The notes under the pieces are model-generated. The model did not search any database and was not told where the DNA came from. It saw only the letters and a program-made list of their open reading frames with translations. A stretch of DNA of 64,000 nt from Sabethes cyaneus (Eukaryota; Arthropoda; Insecta; Diptera; Culicidae). This document shows, one piece after another, positions 34,246-46,380 of this stretch. The DNA is taken from positions 57,639,544 to 57,703,543 of the forward strand of contig NC_071354.1 of the NCBI RefSeq assembly GCF_943734655.1. The letters run 5' to 3'. Made by a program: the position numbers and the translations under genes. The first letter of the stretch is position 1; each line of letters starts with the position of its first letter.

Positions 34246-34615
34246 AAAAGAGCATATTGAACATTAATACATATAGAACAAGGATTCCTTCTATTTGATT
34301 ATAAAGAACAAGCTTATTCGCTTTATTTAGAAGTTCTATAGCCCTACAGAAATCATATTAGGGACTGTCAAAATGTGGTAAAAAATGAAAATATTTTGCC
34401 ATTTTGCCGTAATCCAACCAGGGAAACATTTGTATTACTATTAATGTAAATATCACTACGATCAGAAAGTGAAAGCAGAGAAGTGAATAATTTCAAGCAA
34501 ATATTCCATTTTACACTTCTCATTAAAGTAAACTATTCTGTTCGCTTCTTTCTCTCAGAAAGAAAAAAGTTATGCCTTTCGGGATATTATTCACTGCATG
34601 TAGCGTACTTGTGCT

Positions 34616-35640
34616 TTTGACGTAGGACTACGTCTTACGGCAAGTTATGAGATAGGGTGTCATTCCAAAAAATCAAAAAATGCGAGCGTCACGAAAAATG
34701 AAAGGTTTTGAGCGCTAATAGCTCAGCGGTTTTCCGATCGATTTTCAATATTCTTACACCAATCGATCAGAAAATCTTCTAAGAATTGACCCAAATGAAG
34801 AAAAGTATGGATTCTTATGTTGAACTATTGAAAAATTGAAAATAATGAACCTATGTTTTACAAGAATTCTCGCTTCGTGATTGGTTGGAAGATTCTTTAC
34901 GATGACCTAAACCTATATCAATTTGATATCTGTGCCTGGGAAGTAAGCCAAAACAAGTGACAAAGCTTCCTCATTTCAACAAGATTTCTTAACACCGCGC
35001 TTCAACCTAGACCATTTTGATGTCCTTGCTTGGGAAGTACGCCAGAGAGAGTGACAAAGCCCCCTCGTGCCAACAGATTTCTTACGAACGCGATTAAACC
35101 TAGTCCAATCTGATGTCTGTGTTAGGGAAGTGTGCCAGAAAAAATAACACAAGTTCGTTGTCCCAACAGATCGCAAATTCTTCACTGCATGACGATTAAA
35201 CCTCGGCGAATTTGATATCTGTGTTGGAAAAATGTGCTACAGCTGTAGTGTTCGGTTATAATACGGCTCTGTATAAATACGCATGCTTGCCGTTTCATTA
35301 GAAGTGTAGTGAAAAGATATGCTGTTGATAAAATAGGATTGAATTGGTAAAATCCTTTCAACGTGGGAAACCATGGATAATAAAAACAATCTTTAATTTC
35401 AGTAAGGTAGCAGGAAAGTAATAGTTTGTGTTCTTGATTTCGTTAAATTGTTTTCAAATGCACAATCTTTTGAGAATTGAACGTATGCAATGTTACTACT
35501 TTGATAAATGTTACATACAACGCATGTAGCATGTATATATGTTGCATATAGCATATATACATGAAGAATCGAATGATTACAAGCATGAATACATGCTACT
35601 ATCACTACAAAGAGACTTACGTAGTCCTGCGTCACCTATA
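34616..35640. repeat. possible element with imperfect inverted ends and a 4-unit tandem array
   Basis: TGACGTAGGACTACGTCTTA at about 34618 is mirrored by CTTACGTAGTCCTGCGTCA at about 35615-35634, so the 1 kb between may be one element. Inside, 34902-35240 holds four tandem units of about 91-100 bp. Each unit has AAACCTAGNCCAATTTGATG, CTGTGTTNGGGAAGT, GCCAGA and CCAACAGATTTCTTA-like pieces. A minus-strand frame (34976-35185) repeats a VGT-LC-WRTSQ-TS-W-R peptide because of the array. A TATAAATA sequence sits at about 35272. The core palindrome GACGTAGGACTACGTC also occurs at 62855. Confidence 0.4.
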
Positions 35641-35694
35641 TATGCGGTCGTGTCTTGTACACAACCCCTCTGATTTTTGTCACTAAATGAAACT

Positions 35695-35934
35695 TTCTAA
35701 ATGAAATTTTAAGTCTAATTTAATAGTAAATTCCAAGTTAAATTTTAAGTCTAATATGAAGACCAATTTCAACTCCAGTTTTAAGTAATAATCAAACTCA
35801 ATTTCAAATCCAGTTTTAAGACCAATTGCAAGTCCAATTTAATGTCAAAATTTGTGTTCGACTTTAAATATAATCTAGTTCCAGGAAAAAATTAAAATCC
35901 ATACTTAAACTGATTTCATGTTTAATTTCAAGTA
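35695..35934 (-). repeat. ACTTGAAATTGG-type satellite, locus 1
   Basis: Degenerate 10-14 bp repeats of CCAATTTCAAGT type (for example AGACCAATTTCAACTCCAG, CCAATTGCAAGTCCAATTTA). The same motif in the other orientation occurs at 53790-53930 and 56050-56310. It abuts the MITE at 35935. Confidence 0.7.
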
Positions 35935-36401
35935 AGGCCTTTGCAAATAATTTTAAAAGTTTTTGTCAGCCCCCCTTGGAAATTGGCTTGAAAAATCGGG
36001 GGGCAAAAAAATAATTTGTAGGGTATGAGCTAATTTTTTCATAAAATGAATTGTCTGTGGGTTCTACAGCCTGAAAAACTCGAAAAATGAGTGTACGAGT
36101 TGATTTAATGCTTCTAGCACGAAACAAAAATGGGAATTCGAACAGCGAAATTTCCGGAAATCGGCCGAAATTTTTTTTTTCGTTTTTGTCTTTTTTCGTA
36201 GTTTTTTGCATGGAAAATAATAACGTATATTTTAAAAGCAAGAATAGATTTGGTTTTCACGTTTAAACTTGAAATAAAAATGTCTAAAATCAATATTTTT
36301 TTTGCTCGATTAAAAAAATCTCTTTGTTTTTTTTCGCCCCTCCCCCTTCAGTGGCCCAACACCGGAAGGACAAAAACTTTATAAAATATTTGCAATGGCC
36401 T
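35935..36401. mobile_element. MITE with about 35-bp terminal inverted repeats
   Basis: Left end AGGCCTTTGCAAATAATTTT then AAAAGTTTTTGTC. The right end, read as complement, is AGGCCATTGCAAATATTTTA then TAAAGTTTTTGTC. The total is 467 bp, with T- and A-runs and no coding sequence. The flanking duplication is too short to decide (TA or TAA). Superfamily not assigned. Confidence 0.65.
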
Positions 36402-37364
36402 AAAATTTGTTGTACAATTTCATCTCCGATTTGTAGTGTTGTTTCCAAACGAATTTTATTTCTTTAATTTGGAGAAAAACACAGGAAGGCATTAAGAACC
36501 CTTCTTTTTGGTGATAAATAACGTTAAGCATTCGTCAAATAGTCTACTATTAAAACTAATAAGCTATATTTGTTAAATACTGAATATATAGAATAAAATT
36601 TAGAGTCATGTAAAAACTCAGATCTAGTGCAGGAAAGAAGAGAGAAGCCATCATGAACTCTTAAATGTCTGGGTTGCACCTTCGCACCAGGTAGCCTATC
36701 TCAATGGGGGAATCACTCTCAGGGCAAATAATTTTAGTAGCAAATATCGATTTTAGCTTTACCGATTTTCCAGCCATTCTCGATTGAAGCTGTACTATAC
36801 GTACGCACCTGAATCTAGCCTTACTCACTTAACATGAAAACTCAACATTACGTAACAGATCCAAACAAACAACCGTCTGTATGATTCATTAAGTCACATA
36901 GAGACTGGCGGTCGACGCATTCATTCACAAGTACCTACACATAAAGTGCTGACTTGTTCTTTTGATGTTCAGTTTCGACAAATTACATTCATCGAGGATG
37001 GCTCAACCATCGAATACGCTAAACATAGAATGATTTTATAAATAGAGTCCCAGTTGTCTAACTCTCAAGAACCCTATTAACCTTAAGAACATATTTGGAT
37101 CAGTGAAATATCTATTCCTAGTAATAACGATTATTTAGAGAGTCAAAATTAGTATAAAATAAAATAAGCCATTTTACCACTGAGCTTCATGTTGTCAACG
37201 CGACTCTTCGGGCTATCGCCAACTGATGACAAGTTCTCTAGACAACCCCACAATCCTTAGATTGGTATGGACTATTGTCAGGCTTAGGCTCAAGTAAGTG
37301 CAGGTCAAGTCCTTTGTTACTCTCCACCTCGGATAAGTTCACCGCGTAATAAAATCCGCTGATA
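36402..37364. other. unassigned 1 kb, no gene recognised
   Basis: AT-rich spacer between the MITE and the DD37E element. No open frame above 60 codons with recognisable content, and no arrays. Confidence 0.4.
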
Positions 37365-38660
37365 ATGCTTGTTCGCGACAAAATTTGGACACCCCTAAAC
37401 ACACACAGCTTCGGAAATACATTAACAATGAGTGAAATATTTTGCAGAGTGGTAGACGTATGTCTGTTCTTCCTGAAAATATAACACTTGTAATATAAAG
37501 CGCTCAGCGTAAAATGGCGTTGAAAGAAGAGCAGGTGCGAAAAGCAATTGCGTGCGGTCGCAATGAAAATCCGGATCTCTCGTTAAGAAAACTTGCCAAA
37601 AAGCTTGGATTTCCTCCAAGCACTGTTTACAGTGTTTTAAAATCGTTCGATACTCGCTTGACAACAGCTAGGAAGAAGGGAAGTGGAAGAAAAACGGATC
37701 TGAGGAACCACCACAAGGATGTGAAGGTAAAACAAATATTACGGAGGAGACCAGATCTTTCTGTACGTACCATTGCTCGTAAAATAGAAATGTCGCCAAC
37801 ATTCGTGCACACTTCTAAACAACGACAAGGCATGAAATCTTTCAAGGTGAGGACTGTGCCAAACCGTAATGATAAGCAAAATACGACGACCAAAACACGC
37901 GCTCGTAAGATTTATCGCGAATATTTAACGAAGTTTGCATGCGTCATAATGGACGATGAAACGTATGTCCTAGAAGACTTAAAACAGCTTCCTGGTATGT
38001 ATTTTTACACTGCCATGAAACTGAATGGCGTTGCAGAGCATTTTAGGACAAAGAAGAAAGCCAAGTTTCCCAAGAAATATTTAGTATGGCAGGCCATATG
38101 CAGCTGTGGTCGAGCAAACAAAAGTTACATCACTACGGGAACGGTTAACAAAGAAAATATACCGTGAAGAATGCCTGCAGAAACGATTGTTACCGTTCCT
38201 ACACAGCCATCATGTAGCCTGGCTGTTTTGGCCTGATTTGGCATCCTGTCACTACGCCAAAGATGTTTTGGAATGGTATGATGCTAATGGAGTCCATATT
38301 GTACCGAAGGAGGTGCATCTACCTAACTGTCCAGAGTTACGCCCCATCGAGCGGTATTGGGCTTTGGTGAAGAGACAGCTGTCCCAGCACAAACAACAAG
38401 CAACAACTATAGGTAAATTTCGAAAATCTTGGACAAACGCAGCTAAATTGGTTGCCAACAAGTCTGCACTGACCCTCATGACAAGGGTAAACTCCAAAGT
38501 TCGCCAATTTTTCATGCAGACCAAATAAGTAATGTTAATTTGTTTGATAATTATTAACGATACACACATAAATGATATATAATTGTTTCATGGATTAAAC
38601 TTCTAGCAAATTTGTTTTCTTGCAAAATTAAGGTGTCCAGATTTTATCGCGAACAAGTCT
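37365..38660 (+). mobile_element. DD37E Tc1/mariner transposon (ITmD37E type)
   Basis: 1296 bp bounded by inverted repeats whose common core is CTTGTTCGCGAYAAAATYTG followed by GACACC, with TA on each side (37363-37364 and 38661-38662). One transposase gene fills the interior. Size, TA target and the DD37E spacing match the ITmD37E family known from mosquitoes. A single frameshift in the gene is the only clear defect, so it is a young copy next to the heavily decayed relics around it. Confidence 0.9.
37514..38528 (+). pseudogene. DD37E transposase with one frameshift
   Basis: The enzyme of the surrounding transposon would bind the terminal repeats and cut and join DNA at TA. The first 217 codons carry a helix-turn-helix (LRKLAKKLGFPPSTVYSVLK, about residues 24-43), a basic GRKT stretch, a second helix-turn-helix (about 78-97) and the first catalytic Asp (CVIMDDETYV, about 140). 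An extra A in GAAAATATAC near 38156 shifts the frame and gives a stop at 38165. The next frame supplies WPDLASCHYAKDVLEWYD (second Asp) and PNCPELRPIERYW. Exactly 37 residues separate the second Asp from the Glu, hence DD37E. Combined length is about 338 residues, usual for the family. Start chosen at the first Met, 37514. Confidence 0.9.
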
Positions 38661-38662
38661 TA

Positions 38663-41600
38663 AATGGTCAAGTGCAACGATCAGTTCGTGTTATTGTAGA
38701 TGGCTTTCAAGTTATTGTAGAAAGTAATACCAAGCAAACGATAACGGGATTCACAAGGTGGCAAGTGGTCAGAGTTAATACAGCGTAGATTTCTTAAGGC
38801 GAACAGGGTAGAATAGGAAAAAAAAAACAAACTGCTGCCTTGTGGAACTCCAGAGCAGATTCATGCAATAGGGTAGTATGAGCTTTGACTTAAAGATTCT
38901 GTTTTTAAGATACGATTCCAACCGTACTCAGAGGTGCTAGGGAAAACCTAAAAATTGAAAACCTAATTGAAAATTGACATGACAGACCTCTTCCATTTTA
39001 CTAAATTTTATTTGTTCGCTAAACGTTTTATTTAGACACGGTATGGCATGTTGCACCATCTTGTTGAAATCACGGCTACTCCATATTAAGAACACTCAAA
39101 CTCGGCTCCATCTCTACTGATTTTAAAACGATTTTTATGTGACTAATCTTAAAATAACCACATTAGATTAGTCTTTGCTGAAAACAGACCAATTTAGCAG
39201 ACGAAGCTAAGATTGCTATGCTTAACTGACTACTCAGCGGATTTACCGGATTCATTGCCCCATCCACCATGTCTTGAGAAAACATTCAAAATGATCAGTT
39301 TTTGAACCAAATGGGCTCAACATACGTCCAAATGTTCATCCTAGTTTGAAAAATCCTGTGATTTGGAACACCATTTGTCAAGTTTCTAGATAAAATTTGA
39401 AAATTATTAATTTTAGGTCCCAATAGTACTTTGGGCCATTTGCTAGAAAAAGGAAGAAGTTTTCCATACTTCATCGATGCTTTAAATTAATTTTGTATTG
39501 AGATATGGAAGAGTCTCGAAAATCTAACAAACATTTGACCAAAGCAGTCCGAAGGAGAGTAGAGTAGAAAACCATAACATACATTACCCTGAAAAATAAA
39601 TTTGATTTGATACACGCTGTGTTTGGTTGATATTTAAAGTTTGTGCTCATAGCATTATAAGCTTTTTTCAAATAAATAAAACAAAAGCTCAACCGTTTTG
39701 TTTATATTTGGAAAGCGCTAAGCAAACTGTTGAAACAACAGTTCGGAGGTACATATTGAAGCAAAAAGCAATTTCAATTACGTTACGGCTAATAGCTCTG
39801 AGTAGAGTGTAGGTATGGCTCTCTGGTGGTGAAGCGCAATTTAAATACACGTACCTACCTATGTACCTTCGAAGCAAAAAATGATCTACATCACTTCTGC
39901 TTGGTACTGCACGTACAGACCGAACTAAATCATGGAAAATGTTTATAGCTGTGGCGTATGCATTTTATCAATGCACTGGCCAGTCGGAAAATGACTTAAT
40001 TCATTTGGAAATTATTTAATTTCTAAATGGGTTTGCATGGGCATATTTTTGAATAAATTTAATTTTAGTGAATTAAAATCGGACTTGCTGTGACTATATC
40101 TGTGGGATTGAGCTTTAAAAATAATTATTTGTTTTTGGCTTAGATTATTTTTGGTTCATTAAATAGATTTTTCAAAATAAATAGTATAATTCGAGAAAAA
40201 ATCAGTGCATCGAATCTCAAGAAAATCAACTTTAAAAATGAGAGTTTGTTCTTAACAATGCCGAAAAAGGATTGTTACAGTCGATGTAAAAAAATCGAAA
40301 TGTTTTTTTTTCCGCAAAGGAATTTTGTTACTGGTTAATCGATTTCCAGTCCACAAAGGCAGCCAACTAGCCTCCACATGCTACAAAATGTAAAGAAAAT
40401 CAAATGTGCTCAGTTCAGCCTGTTCTGCAGAAGGATTTACACCCTGCCGTTTAACCAATATCCTAGCCCCGTGCTGATCCGCATTACGGAACGGGACTTC
40501 ACGGAATTCCCACCGAGCGTCTGGAAAGCGATATATTTTATTTCAATAGCTTCCTCCCAGAGCATGAATGGTGGTCGTGAAGCTGAAATCTATGCGTCCA
40601 ATAAATTGTCTGCCCCTTCCACGCTCTTCCTCTCCTGCCACAATGAACCCTTTTCGGTTCGCCAGTCGATGGCCACCACTTGGCTTGTTGTTGCTGTTGT
40701 GTGCAGTCAATTTTCGCACCACGATGAACGAGAAGTGCCAAAACAACGCTGCCGACTACTTCCGTCTGCTTGTCAGCAACAATTTCTGGCTTTCGGTTCA
40801 ACGGAGTGAGGAAATTGGCAGGCTTTTCCGATAGCAGCACGGTGCAGTCGATGGATGGGTGATGGGTGGAAAACTTGCCATTGTTTGCACTGAATGCGGT
40901 TGGTCGGGCCTAGCGTGGAAGATGGTTTAATGGAAAAGAGTAACTGCGGGTGCCCTTCGCGATGGTCAGTGGCACTTCCGAACCGAGCCGTATATTCTGG
41001 TGTCGGCACCAACGACTGACTGGTGGGCAGAGAAAACATTTACTTCCTGACATTGTATATGGCAGCTTGAAAAGTGGGCCATCGACGCTACCGATAGCGT
41101 TAAGCGGGAAATTTTCCATTATAGCATTTATGCCAGGTCTCGCTGTTGGTGTGCTGCGACGCTATGTCCGAATACGTGTTATGCGCCAAGCATAAATTTT
41201 TTTCACTGTGGCAATACTAGTAGAATGAAAGACATTTATTCCAAACGCTGCTTGTGTAACTCTTCAATGTCACTTGTCACCAAAGACGTAGAACTGTTGA
41301 TGGTAGGGTGTCAAGTTTCAGCCAAAAATTATTGTTTGATGCAAGTGGAAGTAGAACACGACCCACGGAAACATCCCACACCTAGTGATTAATTTTAAAC
41401 CTTCCCCCAATAATTATCAATTGACAATGTATACAACCGCCGCATGGGATGCAAATTAGTTGCATTAGATTGTAGCACCTGATCGTGTAAACTTGTTCCG
41501 TTCTCCGGAACAATCTCACGTAGGTACTCGTTTCGCATCGAATTGTCAATGTTTATTGATACTGAATACATTGCATTCTTCCGCCATTGCAAAGGGGGGG

Positions 41601-42938
41601 GGGGACCGTCAATAGCATTGTTTCATTGCGGAATTGCTGCTCTTAAAAACAAGCGATTATTGCGTTGCAAAATACCCGAAGGCGATATTTCCCGGACTAA
41701 TGGGACTCACAGGAATGGGTTGTGTGGTCGAGTAGGACTGGTTAGCTGCCTCTGATGTAATAGGTAGGAATGCACGATATTCCGTAAGATGTTAGCGGGA
41801 AGCCACATTCTAAAGTGGAAACGATAAAATGATTACTTACATTATGATGAATAGTATGTGACAGGCAACGTCAGCCAGTGGAAAACCGAACGTTCTAATC
41901 AGATTTGTATCACTCGTAAGATACGTGGTGCCTTGCATATTTATAATTAAACTGGCCCTTTGTTGTGAATTATGACAATTCCAATGCCGGGCTGTAATCA
42001 TGTTTTTTGTTCAGTACATTTTATGGTCGAAGTTATTGAAGAAACCAATATAACTAGCATCGACTTGGTGGAAGTTATTAAGTTGAAATTATGTCCTAAT
42101 TATTATTATTATTGGCTTGTAGCCATAGCCAACATTGTCAATAAAACGAAGAACAGAACCCCTTGTACATATTAAAAATGAACGGAATCGAGCTAATTCA
42201 TTCTTATACTGAATTTTTAACGACTGAACTGATAGAAAATTTATTGTATGTAAAATTCTGTTGTTAGATAAGAGAAATAAGATAGGAGGAATAAAAATAT
42301 TATTGCTGATAAGTCATGATAGAGTAAATTACAGTTACTCTCTGATGATTCTACTTTATGTGATCAGCAAGCATAATATAAAACCATTATCGAAAATAAA
42401 GAAAGGCTTAATCTCGTCTAGAGAAACCGGTTCATTTTTAAGCTTTGAAAAACCTGTGATTGATTAACATTATAAAAACTATGCAAATTTTATTTGCATT
42501 ACTGAGGCAATAAAATAATTTAAAAAGGTAAGAGGGGCCTTAATGACAAGAACGGCAGAGTACATTTATGGCAGTAGGTATGCCTCCAACATCTCTCTTC
42601 CCTTCCCTTTTTCCGCTTACCAACCTATTCCCATAGCCTTAGTAAACCATTACAGATAAATAAAATTTAGGGCAACTAACTTGCTGCAAGTAAGAAGATT
42701 TGGCAACTCCTAGCACTATATATAGCATCTTTAAGTCACATTGCTGTTTGGGTCACAAATTCCAATAAATACTGATATTTGTGCACAACTATAATTCATC
42801 CCTTTTGGTTTTATTTTGTGGCCGTAGGTTTTTCAAACATTTTTATCAATACTTCCACTTCTGACAATGCTCCCAAAAGTAAACACACACAGTTGTTTTT
42901 TTGGAAAGGAATAATAATGACTGTATTTTATTTATTTA
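38663..42938. other. unassigned 4.3 kb, no gene recognised
   Basis: Mostly AT-rich. The 40370-41190 part is less AT-rich and holds overlapping frames on both strands (up to 143 codons, plus strand, 40378), none with a domain I know. No element ends, arrays or LTRs were found. A host exon in 40370-41190 cannot be excluded. Confidence 0.35.
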
Positions 42939-44573
42939 CTAGCTGACCCGACAAACTTCGTATTGCCACAAATTAAACTGTGCTGTATATAAATCGTGAC
43001 TCCGGATGACCTTTGTCACAATCTCGAGTTTTGCAAGCCCCCCAGTAGGCGGCGCTTCCGACGGTGGGTCACCGGCAACACTCGCGACCGTCTCGTCCTG
43101 AATGATCTAGTGTTACTATAGATAGTTTTTGTGGTCTTGTATTGACTAATGTTTTATGGAAGAGTCTCGAATTTCTCGAGTTCGATTAGTTTTTGAGTTT
43201 CGCAAAAATTTCTGTTTTATTTGTATGAGAGTCCATATCCCCCTACCACAGGGGTGAGAGGTCTCTAACTATCGTAAAATAAATTCAAGACTCCAAAATC
43301 TCCCACATGCCAAATTTGGTTCCATTTGATTGATTAGTTCTCGAGATAAGAGGAAATTTGCATTTCATTTGTATGGAAGCCCACCCTCTTAGAGAGGAGA
43401 TGGGCCATAACTCGCTTTCTAAAGAAGAGAGGGGTCTCAATTCACCATAGAAAAAAATCTTGCGTCCAAAACCACTTACATGTCAAATTTGGTTCCATTT
43501 GCTTGATTAGTTCTCGAGTTATGAGGAAATTTGTTTTTCATTTGTATAGGAGCCCCCCCCCCTCTTAAAGTGGGGAAATCCATAGAAAATATACCATAGA
43601 AAATATTCTTGCCTACAAAAACACCCACATGATAAATTTGGTTCCATTTGCTTGATTAGTTCTAGAGTTATGAGGAAATTTGTATTTCGTTTGTATGAGA
43701 GCCCCCCCTCTTAAAGTGGGGAGGGGTCCTTATTCACCATAGAAAATATTCTTGCCCTCAAAAACTTTCGCATGCCAAATTTTGTTCCATTTGCTTGATT
43801 AGTTCTCGAGCTATGAGGAAATTGGAATTTCATTTGTATAGGAGCCCCCCCTCCTAAAGTGGGTAGGGGTTCTAATTCACCATAGAAAATATTCTTGCCC
43901 TCAAAAACTTTCACATGCCAAATTTTGTTCCATTTGCTTGATTAGTTCTTCAGTTATGAGGAAATTTGTATTTCATTTGTATAGGATCCCCCCTTCTAAA
44001 ACGGGGAGGGGTCCCAATTCATCATAGAAAAAATTTTTGTCTCCAAAAACACCCACATGCCAAATTTGGTTCCATTTGCTTAATTACTTCTCGAGTTATG
44101 AGGAAAATTGTGTTTTTTTGGTACAGGAGCCCCCCCTCTTAAAGTGAGGAGGGGTCCTAATGTACTATAGAAAATATTCTTGCCCTAGAAAACTTTCACC
44201 TGCCAAATTTGGTTTCATTTGCTTGATTAGTTCTCGAGTTATGAGGAAATTTGTGTGGAAGCCCCCCCTTTTAAAGAGGAGAGGGGTCTCAATTTACCAT
44301 AGAATAAATTCTAGTCACCGAAAACACCAACATGCCAAATTTTGTTCTATTTGCTTGATTAGTTGTCGAGTTATACAGAAATTTGTGTTTCATTTGTATG
44401 GGAGCCCCCCCTCTTAGTGGGGGGAGGGGTTTCTAACCATCACTAACACTAACTTCCTGGCTCCAAAAAACCTCTAGATGCATACTTTCATGCCGATTGG
44501 TTCAGTAGTTTTCGATTCTATAAGGAACATACAGACAGACAGACAGACAGAAATCCTTCTCTATAGGTATAGA
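42939..44573 (-). mobile_element. Helitron-like nonautonomous element, copy C
   Basis: Starts CTAGCTGACCCGACAAACTT after an A and ends CTATAGGTATAGA at 44573. It contains the GC-rich 3' block (43040-43100), about eight minisatellite units (cores near 43319, 43491, 43640, 43783, 43928, 44070, 44211 and 44344) and a GACA tract of only about five repeats. Same orientation as B. Its TC end does not meet unique DNA but the CTAG end of copy D. Confidence 0.8.
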
Positions 44574-44672
44574 CTAGCTGACCCGACAAACTTCGTATTG
44601 CCACAAATTAAACTGTGCTGTACATAAATCGTGACTCCGGATGACCTTTGTCACAATCTCGAGTTTTGCAAG
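44574..44672 (-). mobile_element. Helitron-like copy D, truncated 3' end
   Basis: The first 99 bp repeat the CTAG end of copy C almost exactly (CTAGCTGACCCGACAAACTT to CTCGAGTTTTGCAAG). They then break into unrelated sequence before the GC-rich block. It is joined head-to-tail to copy C with no spacer. Confidence 0.8.
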
Positions 44673-45249
44673 TGTCTGAGGAGTTCAACCTTAGATGATT
44701 CATTTCGGCAGTTACGTAACTATGAAAGCATGCGTAGTTTAATGTACAAATTTGCATTTTTCCTCACAGTAAAGTAGAAAACAATTCCCGCCTTTGATTA
44801 CACAAATAAAATAAAGAGAATAGCATTTAAATATTCGCCGCGATTGTATAACATTTCGCCGAATATCAATTTGCGGAAAACCAATTCTCGGGTAATCATA
44901 TAGTGTTTCGCGGAGTACCGTCTCGCTATCGCTCGTTCGGACCCAACTGAAGGAAAGTATCATAAGAACGTTTAATTGTTTTGAAAGTGTAGTTATTTTA
45001 CAATTGACGAAGGGATGGTAGAAGAAAGTAATGAAATTTTTAGAGTGAAGCAGAAAGAGCGGATTGGATGGTAAATGGTCGAATAATGCGCTCCAGAACT
45101 TCCGCGAAGTTCCACAGCCTCTTCGAATAAATCAAAAATACTGGGAACCAGTGCAGAGGGTCCAAAGCCCCTAAGGAGAATGGTTTTTAATAGCTGTTAT
45201 CTATGGCTATAACGTAAAACGAAAAATGGATAAAACCCCCAAGGATCCA

Positions 45250-46148
45250 AGGTGTCATGCGACCCGTGCCGAGGGATGAATGGTAGGGGGCGGGGGGAGG
45301 TGTGTTCAACAAATACTGAGCCGCTGACGGAGCCTGTGGAGTACCAGAGCGCCCTTCATAGGAATCTGCTTTTACAGCATCATGAGGGTCTCTGATGTGG
45401 CGGACTTGTCTTTCCCCTCAACTCGTGGGATTCTTTATGGAGAACAAAATACTACCGGCTGCCTTCCAAAGCCGGAACCAATGGAGTCGGAGGACTCCTG
45501 AAAGAAATCCTGAACTGCATTGCGGAACAGGACTCTCCAGCCATACGGCCAAAGTGTAAGAGCTGTCAGCCAAAGAACGGCTACCTGCTCCTCGTGTGTG
45601 CCGACGTGAAGACAGTGAGATGACTGGAGACTACGGTACCTACTCTCAAACCGTGGGATGAAGCGCTGCTGAGAACATACACCATGAAGGACCTCTCGAG
45701 GCCACTTGTGTTCATGGGATATTTCTCGATCAGTGTGGATACTTCGAGTAAGAGGATCCTGCGTCTGCTCCAAAATCAGAACGAAGGCTTCTCTACACAA
45801 ACGTGGCGAGTACTTCATCGCAGCGTGACAGGGAATACCGTCGAGTTGGCGTTGGCGATAGACCCTCTGTCTGCTAACCTGATTATCAGGCAAGACTTCA
45901 TGCTAAATTATATGTTTGGCAAGGTTCGCATGCGACAGGTTGGGCGAGGAGCAGCCAACTGCCGATTAGGGGATTCTGCGCCAGGAGCAGCGAAGGTTCG
46001 TGCGGGGCGACCTCCCGAGGGAGCTTCGCAACCACCTGCTCCAGGCACGTCAGCAACGGTAGCACAGAATCGCAAGGGGAATCTGCATCAACCACCAACG
46101 TTGGTCCGCACGTCCACGACGGCTGCAAAAGTTCGCAAGGTTTCCTGA
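45250..46148 (+). pseudogene. LINE ORF1 (gag-like)
   Basis: The readable frame, 45684-46148, runs MKDLSRPLVFMGYFSISVDT (start), ILRLLQNQNEGFSTQTWRVL, VELALAIDPLSANLII, and LNYMFGKVRMRQVG. This is the conserved domain of LOA-type ORF1 proteins (I believe DUF4780), expected to bind element RNA. A Pro/Ala/Arg-rich tail follows. Upstream sequence to about 45250 fits the same protein in other frames (TVPTLKPWDEALLRTY, 45630-45680). No intact start was chosen. Confidence 0.6.
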
Positions 46149-46380
46149 AAAGGAGCTCTGCATCAACCACCAACCACTCGCAAAAATCAGAATGGACCGA
46201 AAAGCGCTGGCCGTAATTCGTTCTCCAGTCGACTGCAGCCAGCGAGACCCTCTGATGTAGGGAAGCAGGCAAATCAAGAAGGCGTTCACGCCACTGCACT
46301 GGCAGCCGTTCGTCAGGTTCTGAGTCTAACGACTCTGCCAAGAACGGCAAACCAGTAACATAGCGGCCAATTTTCGCTGC

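Noticed and set aside
35265..35320. TATAAATA with possible start site downstream
   Set aside because: No gene or transcript structure follows; lies in a repeat-rich stretch.
40378..40809. 143-codon frame
   Set aside because: No recognised domain, overlapping frames on both strands of similar length, no splice or promoter support.
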